Positions 1 through 8,321 of a stretch of 14,217 nucleotides of DNA are shown here, piece by piece. The translations under genes and the position numbers were made by a program. This DNA comes from CAYTLW01 sp964438735 (GTDB taxonomy: Bacteria; Myxococcota_A; UBA9042): positions 1 through 14,217 of the forward strand of contig CAYTLW010000167.1 of NCBI GenBank assembly GCA_964438735.1. The letters are read 5' to 3'. Within the stretch, counting starts at the first letter, position 1. The number at the start of each line of letters is the position of its first letter. The notes under the pieces were generated by a model that searched no databases, was not told the origin of the DNA, and saw only the letters and a program-made list of their open reading frames with translations.

Positions 1-1912
1 TGAGGTTCTCGGGGCCGGCGCCGTCGGTGTCGTCGCGGTCCAGGCTCGGGTTGTCGTCCACGTTGGGATCGTAACTGCCCCACTCGGGCCCCTTGTTGAA
101 CCAGAAGCAGTCGTACTTGGGGTCGAACCAGGGATCCGCAAGACCATCGGCGTCGAAGTCCAGTCCCGACCCGTAGGCGTGGGCGAAGTGCAGGTCCATG
201 TCGGCGCCGGCTTCCGGGCCTTCGTCGCTCTGGTTCTTGTCGCCGGGGGTGTTCCACAACAGCTCGACGTGGATCGCCTCGTCGGGCAGCACGGTGACCA
301 CCTTTTCAGCCGGGAAGCAACTCTCCTTGCCCAGGGAGTTGAACACGCGCAGGCGGATGACGTACTTGCCGGCCACGTTGGGCTGGAAGGTGGTCTGCGG
401 CGCGGCGGCCGACGGCTTGAACAGCTCGACCGAACCCTTGGGCTGGTCGACCTCCCACTTGTACTGGCCGATGGGGCTGCCGCCAGAGTCGAGGCTCAGG
501 GTGCCGTCGAGATGCAGCAGGGTCTGCGGCACCACCGTCTCACCTTCCTGGATCGAGAAGAGCGCAGTCGGGCAATCCTCGGACGAAGCCACGCCCTCGA
601 GCTCCACCTTGGTGGTCTTGGCGATGATGTTGCTGGTGATGAGGATGCGCCCCTTGTCGGGCACGGGCTGGCCGTCTTTGACGGGGTTGGGCGAATCTGG
701 CGAGTAGGTCAGGCCGACGCTGACCTTGCCGTTGACGGGGATACCCAGCGGCTTGGCCTCGCTCGGCGGCTGGCCGCCCGTCGCGGCGATCGTGCTCCAG
801 TCGATGGCGAACTCGTCGGAGCTGCCCTTGACCATCTCCATGGAGGTGATGGAGACCGGCAGGTCGCCGCAACTCTGCAGCACGAGCGTGCGCACGCCTT
901 TGCCGCCCACCTTCTGGGCACCGAAGGAGACGACCTTGGGTACGGCCAGCATGCAGGGACCGGTGGAGTTGACCTTGACCTCGATGGCCTTGTGGCCGGA
1001 GCCCCCCTCGTGGGTGAGGTTGGGATCGTTGGTCACCAGGACGATGGTGCCGTTGTGGGGCAGGTCGTCCTTGCCGGTGTAGATGGCCTCGATCTCCATG
1101 GTCTTGTTCTTGTTGATGACCAGCGCAGGGTCGAGCGCGTGGTCGGCGCCCGAGGCGAACTCGTTGCCGCCGATGAGGACCGAGAAGTAGTCCTTGTCCA
1201 GCCCCGCCAGGTTCAGGGAGCTGATCACCAGGTCAGCGTTGCCCACGTTGGTCACCTTGACCTTTCGGAAGCGCTGATCGCCGATCTGCACGAACTCGAA
1301 GTCCATGATCTCGGGCGACACCTTGACCTTCGGCGCGCCGGCGGCGGTGGTGAAGCCGATGGTGAAGAGGGCCTTGTCCTTGCTGTTGCTGTGCACCCGG
1401 ATCTGCGCTGTGCGCTTGTGGGCATCCTTGATGTGGCGATAGGCAACGCTGAAGCTTACCGGCGTGCCCCCCTGGTCGACCGGCTTGACCAGCGGCCAGC
1501 CGGTGCCGGCGCACTCCTTGCCGTCGTGGCCGGTGCAGGTGTAGGCGGGCTTGCCTTTTTCGTCCGGAGACTTCGGCTCATAAGCGAGCTCGATCTTGGA
1601 CACGGTGAGGTTGGCGCTGCCGATGTTGCGGATGCTGAAGTTGAAGGTCTTGATGCCGCTGGGGCCGATGTCGCCGGTGGAGATGGTGTACAGCCCCTGG
1701 GCCGCCTGGGTGGTGTCGCTGTCGACGACCAGCATCTCAGCGCTGCACTCCAGGCCGAAGCTACCGGATGCCGCACATTCCTGGGTGCCCGACGGCGTGC
1801 CGTTGCCGCCAGCGCCGCCCTGGCCGCCGTCTCCGCCGACGGTACAACCAAACGTCAGCGCGACGGTCAATGCTGGTACGAGAGTCGATCGCCAGGAGCG
1901 CTTGCGCTGCAT
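1..1912 (-). CDS. Lipoprotein with ASH-like repeats, PKD domain and Asp-rich tail (3' end cut by window)
   Basis: Reading the minus strand from ATG at 1912 gives 637 codons without a stop, and the gene continues beyond base 1. The N-terminus is a basic, hydrophobic signal ending in LTFGC (Cys23), an imperfect lipobox because Thr sits at -3. A Gly-rich linker follows (26-43). Then come three beta-rich segments (about 60-190, 195-315, 321-440) with the 'V.NVGNADL.IS' style of choice-of-anchor D/ASH domains. A PKD-like domain follows (about 447-543, GTLSLDSGGSPIGQYKWEV). The visible end (547-637) is acidic and aromatic (DMDLHF, DCFWFNKGPEWGS, DRDDTDGAGPEN), a pattern I associate with myxobacterial secreted proteins. 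A Shine-Dalgarno GGAGGT lies 5 nt before the ATG. It lies 126 nt downstream of the small gltF-like gene on the same strand, suggesting an envelope or surface protein linked to the cluster. The lipoprotein and domain calls are fairly safe; the function is unknown. Confidence 0.8.
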   Translation of the reverse strand, partial: MQRKRSWRSTLVPALTVALTFGCTVGGDGGQGGAGGNGTPSGTQECAASGSFGLECSAEMLVVDSDTTQAAQGLYTISTGDIGPSGIKTFNFSIRNIGSANLTVSKIELAYEPKSPDEKGKPAYTCTGHDGKECAGTGWPLVKPVDQGGTPVSFSVAYRHIKDAHKRTAQIRVHSNSKDKALFTIGFTTAAGAPKVKVSPEIMDFEFVQIGDQRFRKVKVTNVGNADLVISSLNLAGLDKDYFSVLIGGNEFASGADHALDPALVINKNKTMEIEAIYTGKDDLPHNGTIVLVTNDPNLTHEGGSGHKAIEVKVNSTGPCMLAVPKVVSFGAQKVGGKGVRTLVLQSCGDLPVSITSMEMVKGSSDEFAIDWSTIAATGGQPPSEAKPLGIPVNGKVSVGLTYSPDSPNPVKDGQPVPDKGRILITSNIIAKTTKVELEGVASSEDCPTALFSIQEGETVVPQTLLHLDGTLSLDSGGSPIGQYKWEVDQPKGSVELFKPSAAAPQTTFQPNVAGKYVIRLRVFNSLGKESCFPAEKVVTVLPDEAIHVELLWNTPGDKNQSDEGPEAGADMDLHFAHAYGSGLDFDADGLADPWFDPKYDCFWFNKGPEWGSYDPNVDDNPSLDRDDTDGAGPENL

Positions 1913-1975
1913 GTGGGACCTCCGGTGGAGTGGTTGGCGCCCCAGCGTGGCGGGCGCGGCCATCTGGCCAGGCAT

Positions 1976-2015
1976 CGAGCGAGGGCGCTCGCCGGGTGCG
2001 GGACCCCTCCGGGTC
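1976..2015 (-). other. Two short hairpins in the gap before the PKD lipoprotein gene
   Basis: The 126 nt gap 1913-2038 holds two perfect inverted repeats. One has a 6 bp stem (CGAGCG/CGCTCG, 1976-1991) with a 4 nt loop. The other has a 5 bp stem (GACCC/GGGTC, 2002-2015) with a 4 nt loop. Neither is followed by a U tract on the transcript, so they are not classic intrinsic terminators. In GC-rich DNA short stems also arise by chance. They could act in RNA processing or attenuation between the gltF-like gene and the lipoprotein gene. Confidence 0.3.
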
Positions 2016-2038
2016 AGCGCGCCGGGCACGGGCGGGCC

Positions 2039-2299
2039 CTACTTCAGGATCGGTTCCTTGCTCGAGTTGATCATGGCCTGCTTGAACGACTTCTTCAGTC
2101 GCAGCAGCTTGGCGAACTTCGCTCGCGCGCGCGATTCCATATAGATCGCGGTGGGCTTCTTCACCTCACCATCGATCAACTGGTCGCTGAAGTCGTAGAA
2201 GCGCGCTTTCGTCGGCTTCGCCATCACCGGCGCGGCCATCACTGCCGCCAGCGCGAGCGCGACGAGAGCGAGGAGAATCCGGAGGGTCTTGCTGGTCAT
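2039..2299 (-). CDS. Small secreted protein, GltF/CglF-like candidate
   Basis: This is an 86-residue protein. A clear type I signal peptide (residues 1-27, cleavage likely after APVMA) leaves a mature chain of about 59 residues. The mature part begins with the aromatic segment ARFYDFSDQLIDGEVKKP and continues as a basic, probably helical tail rich in Lys/Arg with no Cys. I chose ATG 2299 because AGGAG lies 7 nt upstream and the signal peptide starts there; the reading frame is open further upstream, but that part has no signal character. The gene directly follows gltE, the place gltF holds in the Myxococcus xanthus gltDEFG... order. CglF/GltF is known as a very small secreted protein (about 71 residues mature) needed for gliding and transferable between cells. 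Size, export signal and position fit, but I cannot confirm the family by sequence. Confidence 0.75.
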   Translation of the reverse strand: MTSKTLRILLALVALALAAVMAAPVMAKPTKARFYDFSDQLIDGEVKKPTAIYMESRARAKFAKLLRLKKSFKQAMINSSKEPILK

Positions 2300-2382
2300 T
2301 GCTGTCTCCTGCGGGCTGTAACCCGATCGTCGAGGCGATGCGGGCTGCGCCCTGCGCCCATGCCCATGTGGGCCGCGGGAGA

Positions 2383-2403
2383 GTAGCGGAAAGCCCCCGC
2401 TAC
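2383..2403 (-). other. Perfect 7 bp hairpin between gltE and the gltF-like gene
   Basis: GTAGCGG (2383-2389) and CCGCTAC (2397-2403) form a perfect 7 bp stem around a 7 nt loop. It lies in the 155 nt gap (2300-2454), 51 nt after the gltE stop. No run of U follows it in the minus-strand transcript, so it is not a standard intrinsic terminator. It could be an attenuator, or a 3' end stabilising structure that sets different levels for the genes on either side. Confidence 0.4.
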
Positions 2404-2454
2404 ACGCAACTGAAATGCGCGACTGCGACGCCAAAGCCGGTGTCGGCTCGGGAA

Positions 2455-4539
2455 TCACCCCCCCTCTTTCTTCTCGGCGTCTCGCGCCTCTTTCTGCATC
2501 TTCATGCCTTCGACGATGGCGAAGATGCGAGAGTCGATGGCGAGCACGTTCTTGTAGACCAGAAACGCCTTGTCGGCGGCCGCTGTCAGGCGTGCGCGCT
2601 CCTCGAGGAACGGCCCCTTCTTCTTCTTCTTGCGCGGCGTGCGCTTCTTTTTGTGCGCTTCCAGGGCTGCCTTGGTGGCCAGTCGCTGGGCCTTGGCCGC
2701 CTCGCCCACCGGCAGGCCCACGGCCTTGCGGTAGCGCTTCCAGTAGACCACGGCCTTGTTGCCGTCGTTGAACGGCGCCTTCTCATAGATCAGGGCCAGT
2801 CGAACGAGCAGGGGCTTGCGGGTGGGATCTTTCGCCAGCACGCGCTGGTAGAGCTTTTCGGCCTTGCCGGGCTTGCGCAGCCCCTCGAGTGCCAGGGCGT
2901 GGCCGGTCAAGGCCTCGAGGTTGTCGGGCTCCAGCTTCAGGGCCGCGCCGTACTGGGTGTCCGCGCCCTTGTAGTTGAGGTACTCGATATAGATGGCGCC
3001 CAGGTTCAGGCGCGCTGCCACCGAGTTTGGCTTCAGCTTGACGGCGCGCTCGAAAGCGACCACAGCGCGCGGCAGGTCTTTCAAGCGCACGTAGGCCAGG
3101 CCCAGGTTGGCGAAAGCTTCGGGATTGGCCGGATCCAGGGCCAGGACCTTCTCCTCGAGGATCCAACGCGAGATCTCGTTGGACTTCTTTCGCAGTTGGA
3201 TCAGGCCACGAATGTTCAGGGCGATGGTGTCCTCGCGATTCACTCGCAACACCTGGCGAATGAACTTCTCGGCCAGATCGAAGTTGTTCCCGTCCAGCCA
3301 GTATTGGGCCAGCGTGTTGTTGGCGATGGTGTTGTCCGGATCGTGGCCGCGAATGGACTCGCAGATGCCGCGCGCCTGCCGGGACAAGGTCTTCGCCTTG
3401 GCGGTCTCACCAGCCTCGCGCAGTCGCGCCGCCTCGCCCAGCTTGTGTCGGGCGACGTAGCCCTGGGCTGAGAGTTGCGCCTTGCGATCGCGCTCGCTCT
3501 TGGGCGGTACCTGGCGGGCCTTCTCGTAGACCTCCAACGCCTTGTCGTAGCGACCCAGTCGCTCCAGGGACATGGCCCAGTTGAAGTAGGCCTCGTAGAA
3601 GCGCTCGTCGATATTGATGGCCTTCTCGAAGTGCTGTGCGGCGCCCAGGTAGTCGGGTCCGCATTGGGCACATCGTCCGTCCGCGGTGGTGCAGTGGGCC
3701 GGGCACTTGAAGTCGGTGCAGGCGCCGGTCTTGGCGTGCATGTACTGGCCGACCTTGCAGGGGCCGGCGCCATCGCCCTTGTTCTCGAGCAGTTCTTTGC
3801 CCGAGCACTCGCGCAGGTTCAGCTCGCAGCCCTCGTCGGTGGGCTTGCAGCGGAAGTACTTGGTCACCTCGACGGCGCCCTTGACCGGTTCGCCATCGGG
3901 GCCGGGCTGGGGCGGGACCACGATCTTCTTGGTCCAATCACCGCACCAGCGAGCCGGCCCGGAGTTCAGCTCGGCCTTGGTGCACTCGTAGGTGTCCAGC
4001 AGGCAGTTCAGATCCCGTTGGCCATTATTCCACGGCGTGCAGGGCACCTCCTGCTCGATCTGCTCGATCTCGCACTTGCCCTCCACATCGTTGCCTTCGG
4101 CGTCCTTCTGCAGGATCTCCTTGCCCTCGTCGTCGGTCTTGCAGACCGGCTTCTTGGTCTTCTTGTCGATCTTATCGACCATCTTGCCCTTGGCCTGCAC
4201 GTACTTGGCGCACTGCGTCAGCAAGCAGGCCTTGGGGTTGTCGATGGCCACCGACGCGCAGGTGGACGGCGAGACCCGGGCGCAGGTCTTACCCAAGGAG
4301 ACAAATCCCGGCGGGCAGCAGCCGCCCTGGGCGAGCAGTCGATAAGGGTTGCACTTGGGCACCTTCTTCAAGGCCGCGGCGAGGCCCTTGCGGAAGGAGT
4401 CCTGGGCTTTGTCGTCGATGCCCTGCAGGTAGGACGTCTCGGCGGCCGACGAATCGACCGGCAGCGCCAGCAGGAGCCCGCTGGCGACGACTGCCGCCAG
4501 GAGACGCGAATACATCTGGGTGGTGATGCGCATGGTCAT
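2455..4539 (-). CDS. gltE: GltE/AglT-like periplasmic TPR protein with cysteine-rich N-terminal module
   Basis: This 694-residue protein has a signal peptide at about 1-33 (hydrophobic AAVVASGLLLALPV, then SSAA) and no lipobox cysteine, so it should be soluble periplasmic or secreted. Residues 63-293 hold 22 cysteines, including a CC pair (74-75) and CGPDYLGA just before the TPR part. TPR repeats run from about 297 to 605 (EAYFNWAMSLERLGRYDKAL; EAFANLGLAYVRLKDLPRA; AALKLEPDNLEAL). A Lys-rich stretch (KKKRTPRKKKKKG, 629-641) precedes a C-terminal helical tail. The gene begins 9 nt after gltD, and its Shine-Dalgarno-like AGGG sits in that gap. The second ATG (4533) is better spaced from it and may be the real start. 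GltE (AglT) of M. xanthus is an outer-membrane TPR lipoprotein partner of GltD. The call rests on the TPR region and gene order; the Cys module and missing lipid anchor differ from what I know of the family. Confidence 0.75.
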   Translation of the reverse strand: MTMRITTQMYSRLLAAVVASGLLLALPVDSSAAETSYLQGIDDKAQDSFRKGLAAALKKVPKCNPYRLLAQGGCCPPGFVSLGKTCARVSPSTCASVAIDNPKACLLTQCAKYVQAKGKMVDKIDKKTKKPVCKTDDEGKEILQKDAEGNDVEGKCEIEQIEQEVPCTPWNNGQRDLNCLLDTYECTKAELNSGPARWCGDWTKKIVVPPQPGPDGEPVKGAVEVTKYFRCKPTDEGCELNLRECSGKELLENKGDGAGPCKVGQYMHAKTGACTDFKCPAHCTTADGRCAQCGPDYLGAAQHFEKAINIDERFYEAYFNWAMSLERLGRYDKALEVYEKARQVPPKSERDRKAQLSAQGYVARHKLGEAARLREAGETAKAKTLSRQARGICESIRGHDPDNTIANNTLAQYWLDGNNFDLAEKFIRQVLRVNREDTIALNIRGLIQLRKKSNEISRWILEEKVLALDPANPEAFANLGLAYVRLKDLPRAVVAFERAVKLKPNSVAARLNLGAIYIEYLNYKGADTQYGAALKLEPDNLEALTGHALALEGLRKPGKAEKLYQRVLAKDPTRKPLLVRLALIYEKAPFNDGNKAVVYWKRYRKAVGLPVGEAAKAQRLATKAALEAHKKKRTPRKKKKKGPFLEERARLTAAADKAFLVYKNVLAIDSRIFAIVEGMKMQKEARDAEKKEGG

Positions 4540-4540
4540 T

Positions 4541-4551
4541 ATCCCTGGCTA
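4541..4551 (-). promoter_or_regulatory. Coupled ribosome binding site of gltE next to gltD stop
   Basis: The gltD stop TAG (4549-4551) is followed by CCAGGGATA and then ATG (4539). AGGG (4543-4546) is only 3 nt from the first ATG but 9 nt from the second ATG (4533). The spacing favours the second start, which shortens the protein by two residues. The arrangement suggests translational coupling of gltE to gltD. Confidence 0.45.
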
Positions 4552-7500
4552 GTTCTTCTTCTGCGCGCCGGCCTTCTTTTCCTTGGTGGCGGCGGCGATG
4601 TCCTTCGGCTTGAAGGAGACCGTGTACTTGCCGCGCCGGACCTTGGTGATGAAGGCGGCCGAAGTCGCAGTATTGGTGGTCTTGTTGGGGTTCAGGGCGG
4701 TGGTCGCGACCGGCAGGTTGGGATCCTTCTCGACGGTCGGATACTCGCGCGGGTTGACCGCTGCGGCGTACTCGCCGGCCTGCTTGGACCACTTGTTGTA
4801 GACGCCAAGGTTGTGGGCCACGTTGATGGCGTGGCGCAGGGCGACCAGGCTCTGCTCTTCAATGGGCGCGGCGATGTCCTCGATGACCTTTCGGTACTTC
4901 TCCTCGGCCTTGTAGAAGCCGCGATCCGAAGCCTTCTGGATGATCTTGGGCAGGGGCGCGTTGAAGAGGTCTTCCTTGAAGCGGTAGTACATCAGCCCGA
5001 TCTTGAACGCTGCAGCGGCCGCGTAGGCCTTGCCGGCGCCGGCGGCGGTGCTGTCGATGACCGCGAAGTAGGCCTTCTCCGCCAGCTTGAGCTGCGTCGC
5101 CTGCTTCTCGAGCATCGGCTTGAGATCCTTCATCTTCTTCACGTCAGCCAGGGTCAGGTTGTAGAAATCATCGTACATGTATTCGGCGGCCTCGAACTTG
5201 GCCAGCGCGATCCAATACCAGGCCATGCCCTTGCGTGCTTTGGGGTTTTCCCAGACCTTGAGGCCCTTGGCGATGACCTTGCCGACCTTCTTGCGGCCCT
5301 TGCTCTTCTTCTTGACCAGCTTGAGGCGCTTCTTCTCGGGTTTGGCGGCGTTTTTGGCCACCTTCGTGGCGTGCTTGTCGTTGTCGACCTTCTTGAGCAC
5401 CTCGATGACGCGGCCCAGGGCCTCGACCTGGAGCTCGGGTCGGTGGTTGAACTTCTTGCCGACCAGCTGGAAGACCCTGTCAGCCTTCTTGAGGCCCTTG
5501 CCGCCAGCGCGGGTCCAGACGCGGCCGATCTCGACGTGGGCGTCGGGCACCAGGGCCTTGAGCCGCTTGGCGTCGTCGGTCTTCTCCTTGAGACCCTTGG
5601 CCAACTTGATGAAGCCTTCGTACGCCTTCACCGCGGCGGTGTGCTCCTGCAGCGCGTTGAGGATCTGACCGGCGTTGATGAGCGCCTGGGCGGCGTCGGC
5701 ATTCTTTCGGATCTTGGCCATCTTCAGGAAGGCGTTCGAGGCGTCCTTGAAGCGCGTCTGGGCCTCGTAGATCATGCCGATGTTGAACATGGCCTCGGGC
5801 GCCACCTCGGACTTCTTGAACTCCTTGACGACCCGCTCGTAGGTCTCGATGGCCTTCTTCTCCTGCTTCTGCACCTCGTAGATGGCCGCCTTGTTGTACA
5901 GCGAGGTGGCTGCCAGTTCGGGCTCGTCGCGGCGGAACTCGTTGAGGATGGCGTCGTACTTCTCGTGGGCGCCGTCGAAGTCCTTGCGATCGGCCATCTC
6001 GAAGGCCTGCTGGCCGACGCTGATGGCGACGTACTTGCGCAGATCCTTGACCTTGAACAGACGCAGCTTGCGCTTGCCGCGGGCCAACATCTCGCGGCCC
6101 CAGTGCTCGATCTTCTTCCAGTTCTTCAGGCGCGCGTAGACGTCGATCATCGTCTTGACGGCGATCTCGGCCTCGGTGCGTCGCTTGTCGTAGTTGTAGA
6201 CCCGCTCCAGCCGCTCCAGCGCCTTGCCGTACTGACCGCGCTCGTAGTAGGTGGCCGCGGCGAGGTACATGATGCCGGGCACATCCTGGCCGCGCTTGCG
6301 CGCCTTCATCCACTTGGCGCCCTTGGCCTTCTTCAGGCTCTCCATCAGCTCGACGTACTTGTCGGCCGCCATGACGAAGTCGCGCTCCAGATCGTGCAGG
6401 TCCTGGCGCTTCTTGGGCACCGAGGCGTTCTTGACGTCTTCGGCGGTGACTTCCTGCTTCTTCTTGGTCTTTTCCACCTTGGTGCCTTCACCCGCCTCCG
6501 GGGCCAGCAGCGGCGGACAGGTGGGATCTTCGACCCACTTGCTGTCGCGGTAGCAGACGTGCTTGTGCTTCATCAGCTCTTCGGTCGAGTAGATGACGCC
6601 CAGGGCCGCGTCCTCGACGTACTCGCCCTTCTTGTCGAGCTCGATGACCCGCTTGTACTGGCCGCGCGCGTCGTCGTAGCGCTTGAGCTGATCGAAGAGG
6701 ATCTCAGCGTAGTAGAAGTTGACCATGTAGGCCTTCTTGCTGTTCGGATAACGGCGCACGAACTCGGCGTAGTACTTGGCCGCGCTGTCGTATTGAGATC
6801 TCGACGCGTCCAGTGACTTCGTCTCGTCCATGATCTTCTGCGCGCTCTGGTGATAGCGGTTGGACACGAAGAGCAGCAGTCGCTCACCCATGTCAGCGGC
6901 CTTCTCCATCACCTCCTCATTGGTCCGGTTGGCGGCCACCCAGGGGCTGGTCCGCTCGTCGGTGAAGGCCAGGAACTTGACCACCGCGCCGACGATGTCG
7001 TTGAAGGCCTCGAGCTTGAAGTAGATGTCGATGATCTGCTCCCACCAGTCGATGCACTTGGGCGAGGTGGCGTGGCTGGCGATGAAGTGACCGTAGAGCT
7101 CGATGGCCAGGTCATCCTTGTCATTGGCGACATAGATGCCACCCAGGCGATACAGACGCTTCCACATCTTCTTCTCGCCGTCGGTCTTGGTGAAGTACTC
7201 CTTGGCCTCCGGCCAGCCGCGATCGAGCTCGGCGTAGGCGGGCACCAGGTCCTTGAGGGCCTGCTCCTTGAAGGAGATGGCCTTGCCACCGGCCTTGGTG
7301 ATCTCGCGGACCACGTTCTGGAAGGTCTCGATGGTGCGGCGGAACTCGCGCAGGTTGAAGTACACCCAGCCCAGCTTGTACAGGGCGTAGTTGTAGGTCG
7401 GATGGCCCTTGTAGTTCTGGACGATCTTCTCGTAGTTCATCTTGGCCAGGGTCAGGTTGTTGGCCTCGAAGAAGTGCTCGGCAAGCGCCAGGTGAGTTCG

Positions 7501-8223
7501 CGCGATGTATTTGGAGTCCTGGTGCTTCTGCACCAGCTGGTTGAGGTACTGCACACCCTTGTTGGATAAGACCCGGTCGCCAAGGGCCTTGCCTTGTGAC
7601 AGGGCCGCCTTACCAAGTCTGTAGAGCACCTCGTCAATTCGCCGATAGTTGGGGAACTCGCGCAGCACCCGTTCGTAGTACTCGATGGAGCGCTGATAGT
7701 TCTCGACCGGCTCCACCGGCTTCGGCGCACCGCGCTTCTGGCCGACCTGCAGCCACTCCTCGATCTTTTTGTTGTAGGTGGCCCGCTCGAGCAGGTAGCG
7801 ATAGTGGGTCTCGTCCCAGTAGGTCTCGGCCAGGCGGAAGAAGATCGAGGCCTTGTTGCCATAGCGCGGGTTGCGCGCGATCAGCGACTCCATGTCGCGG
7901 ATGAGCTTCTGACGCGCGCGCGACTTCTGCGCCTGCAGCTGACGGGCGCGGTTGTCGATGGACAGCTCTTCGAACTGCTCATAGTCGAACTCACCCTTCT
8001 CGACCGCGTTGGGATCCTTCTTCGGCTTCGGCTTCTTGGGCTTCTTCTTGAGCAGGCCCTCGTCAAAAAGCGACGCTTTGCGCGTGCGCTTCTTGCTCTT
8101 GCTGCCGATGCCCACATCCATGGGGGCCTGCGCGGTAGCGATCGACGACAGACCGAACGTGGCCACCAGGGCCATCGTCAACAGTGTCGTGCGGGATCGT
8201 CCGCTCATGGGGCTCGTCCACAT
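4549..8223 (-). CDS. gltD: GltD/AgmU-type large periplasmic TPR protein
   Basis: From ATG 8223 the protein has 1224 residues, close to the roughly 1200 residues of M. xanthus AgmU (GltD). A signal peptide covers about 1-33 (TTLLTMALVATFGLSSIATAQA). A Lys-rich segment (41-69) follows, then a very long run of TPR-like helical pairs (about 105-935), for example YQRSIEYYERVLREFPNYRR (176-195), NYALYKLGWVYFNLREF and AATYYERGQYGKALERLERV. A second Lys/Arg-rich break lies at about 944-987 (KKRLKLVKKKSKGRKKVGK), then more helices and a C-terminal tail with REYPTVEKDPNLPVATTALN. ATG 8223 was chosen because GAGG lies 8 nt upstream and the signal peptide begins there. The open frame to 8337 would add 38 residues without signal character and overlap gltC. 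GltD is a periplasmic scaffold of the gliding complex, and NfsD is its sporulation paralogue. Lying between gltC and gltE it fits either system. Confidence 0.8.
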   Translation of the reverse strand: MWTSPMSGRSRTTLLTMALVATFGLSSIATAQAPMDVGIGSKSKKRTRKASLFDEGLLKKKPKKPKPKKDPNAVEKGEFDYEQFEELSIDNRARQLQAQKSRARQKLIRDMESLIARNPRYGNKASIFFRLAETYWDETHYRYLLERATYNKKIEEWLQVGQKRGAPKPVEPVENYQRSIEYYERVLREFPNYRRIDEVLYRLGKAALSQGKALGDRVLSNKGVQYLNQLVQKHQDSKYIARTHLALAEHFFEANNLTLAKMNYEKIVQNYKGHPTYNYALYKLGWVYFNLREFRRTIETFQNVVREITKAGGKAISFKEQALKDLVPAYAELDRGWPEAKEYFTKTDGEKKMWKRLYRLGGIYVANDKDDLAIELYGHFIASHATSPKCIDWWEQIIDIYFKLEAFNDIVGAVVKFLAFTDERTSPWVAANRTNEEVMEKAADMGERLLLFVSNRYHQSAQKIMDETKSLDASRSQYDSAAKYYAEFVRRYPNSKKAYMVNFYYAEILFDQLKRYDDARGQYKRVIELDKKGEYVEDAALGVIYSTEELMKHKHVCYRDSKWVEDPTCPPLLAPEAGEGTKVEKTKKKQEVTAEDVKNASVPKKRQDLHDLERDFVMAADKYVELMESLKKAKGAKWMKARKRGQDVPGIMYLAAATYYERGQYGKALERLERVYNYDKRRTEAEIAVKTMIDVYARLKNWKKIEHWGREMLARGKRKLRLFKVKDLRKYVAISVGQQAFEMADRKDFDGAHEKYDAILNEFRRDEPELAATSLYNKAAIYEVQKQEKKAIETYERVVKEFKKSEVAPEAMFNIGMIYEAQTRFKDASNAFLKMAKIRKNADAAQALINAGQILNALQEHTAAVKAYEGFIKLAKGLKEKTDDAKRLKALVPDAHVEIGRVWTRAGGKGLKKADRVFQLVGKKFNHRPELQVEALGRVIEVLKKVDNDKHATKVAKNAAKPEKKRLKLVKKKSKGRKKVGKVIAKGLKVWENPKARKGMAWYWIALAKFEAAEYMYDDFYNLTLADVKKMKDLKPMLEKQATQLKLAEKAYFAVIDSTAAGAGKAYAAAAAFKIGLMYYRFKEDLFNAPLPKIIQKASDRGFYKAEEKYRKVIEDIAAPIEEQSLVALRHAINVAHNLGVYNKWSKQAGEYAAAVNPREYPTVEKDPNLPVATTALNPNKTTNTATSAAFITKVRRGKYTVSFKPKDIAAATKEKKAGAQKKN

Positions 8224-8231
8224 CCTGCTTA

Positions 8232-8235
8232 CCTC
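8232..8235 (-). promoter_or_regulatory. Ribosome binding site deciding the gltD start
   Basis: GAGG lies 8 nt before ATG 8223. The next in-frame ATG downstream (8208) lies more than 20 nt away from it, which supports 8223. The 98 nt gap between gltC and gltD otherwise shows nothing recognisable. Confidence 0.55.
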
Positions 8236-8321
8236 GCTGTGTAGCGGATCGGGGGATCTTGTCGCGCCCCCCGCTGCGCCCGTCTGTATCGTCTGGCGGG
8301 CGGCAACCCGCGCCGTCGACA

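Noticed and set aside
179..2386. 735-codon open frame on the plus strand opposite the PKD lipoprotein and the gltF-like gene
   Set aside because: Antisense shadow. The minus strand reads as a coherent lipoprotein with domain motifs and a good ribosome binding site.
3475..6816. 1113-codon open frame on the plus strand opposite gltD and gltE
   Set aside because: It is antisense to two well-supported genes. Its composition (very rich in Leu, Val, Gly, Asp, His) is the usual shadow of GC-biased codons, with no recognisable domain.
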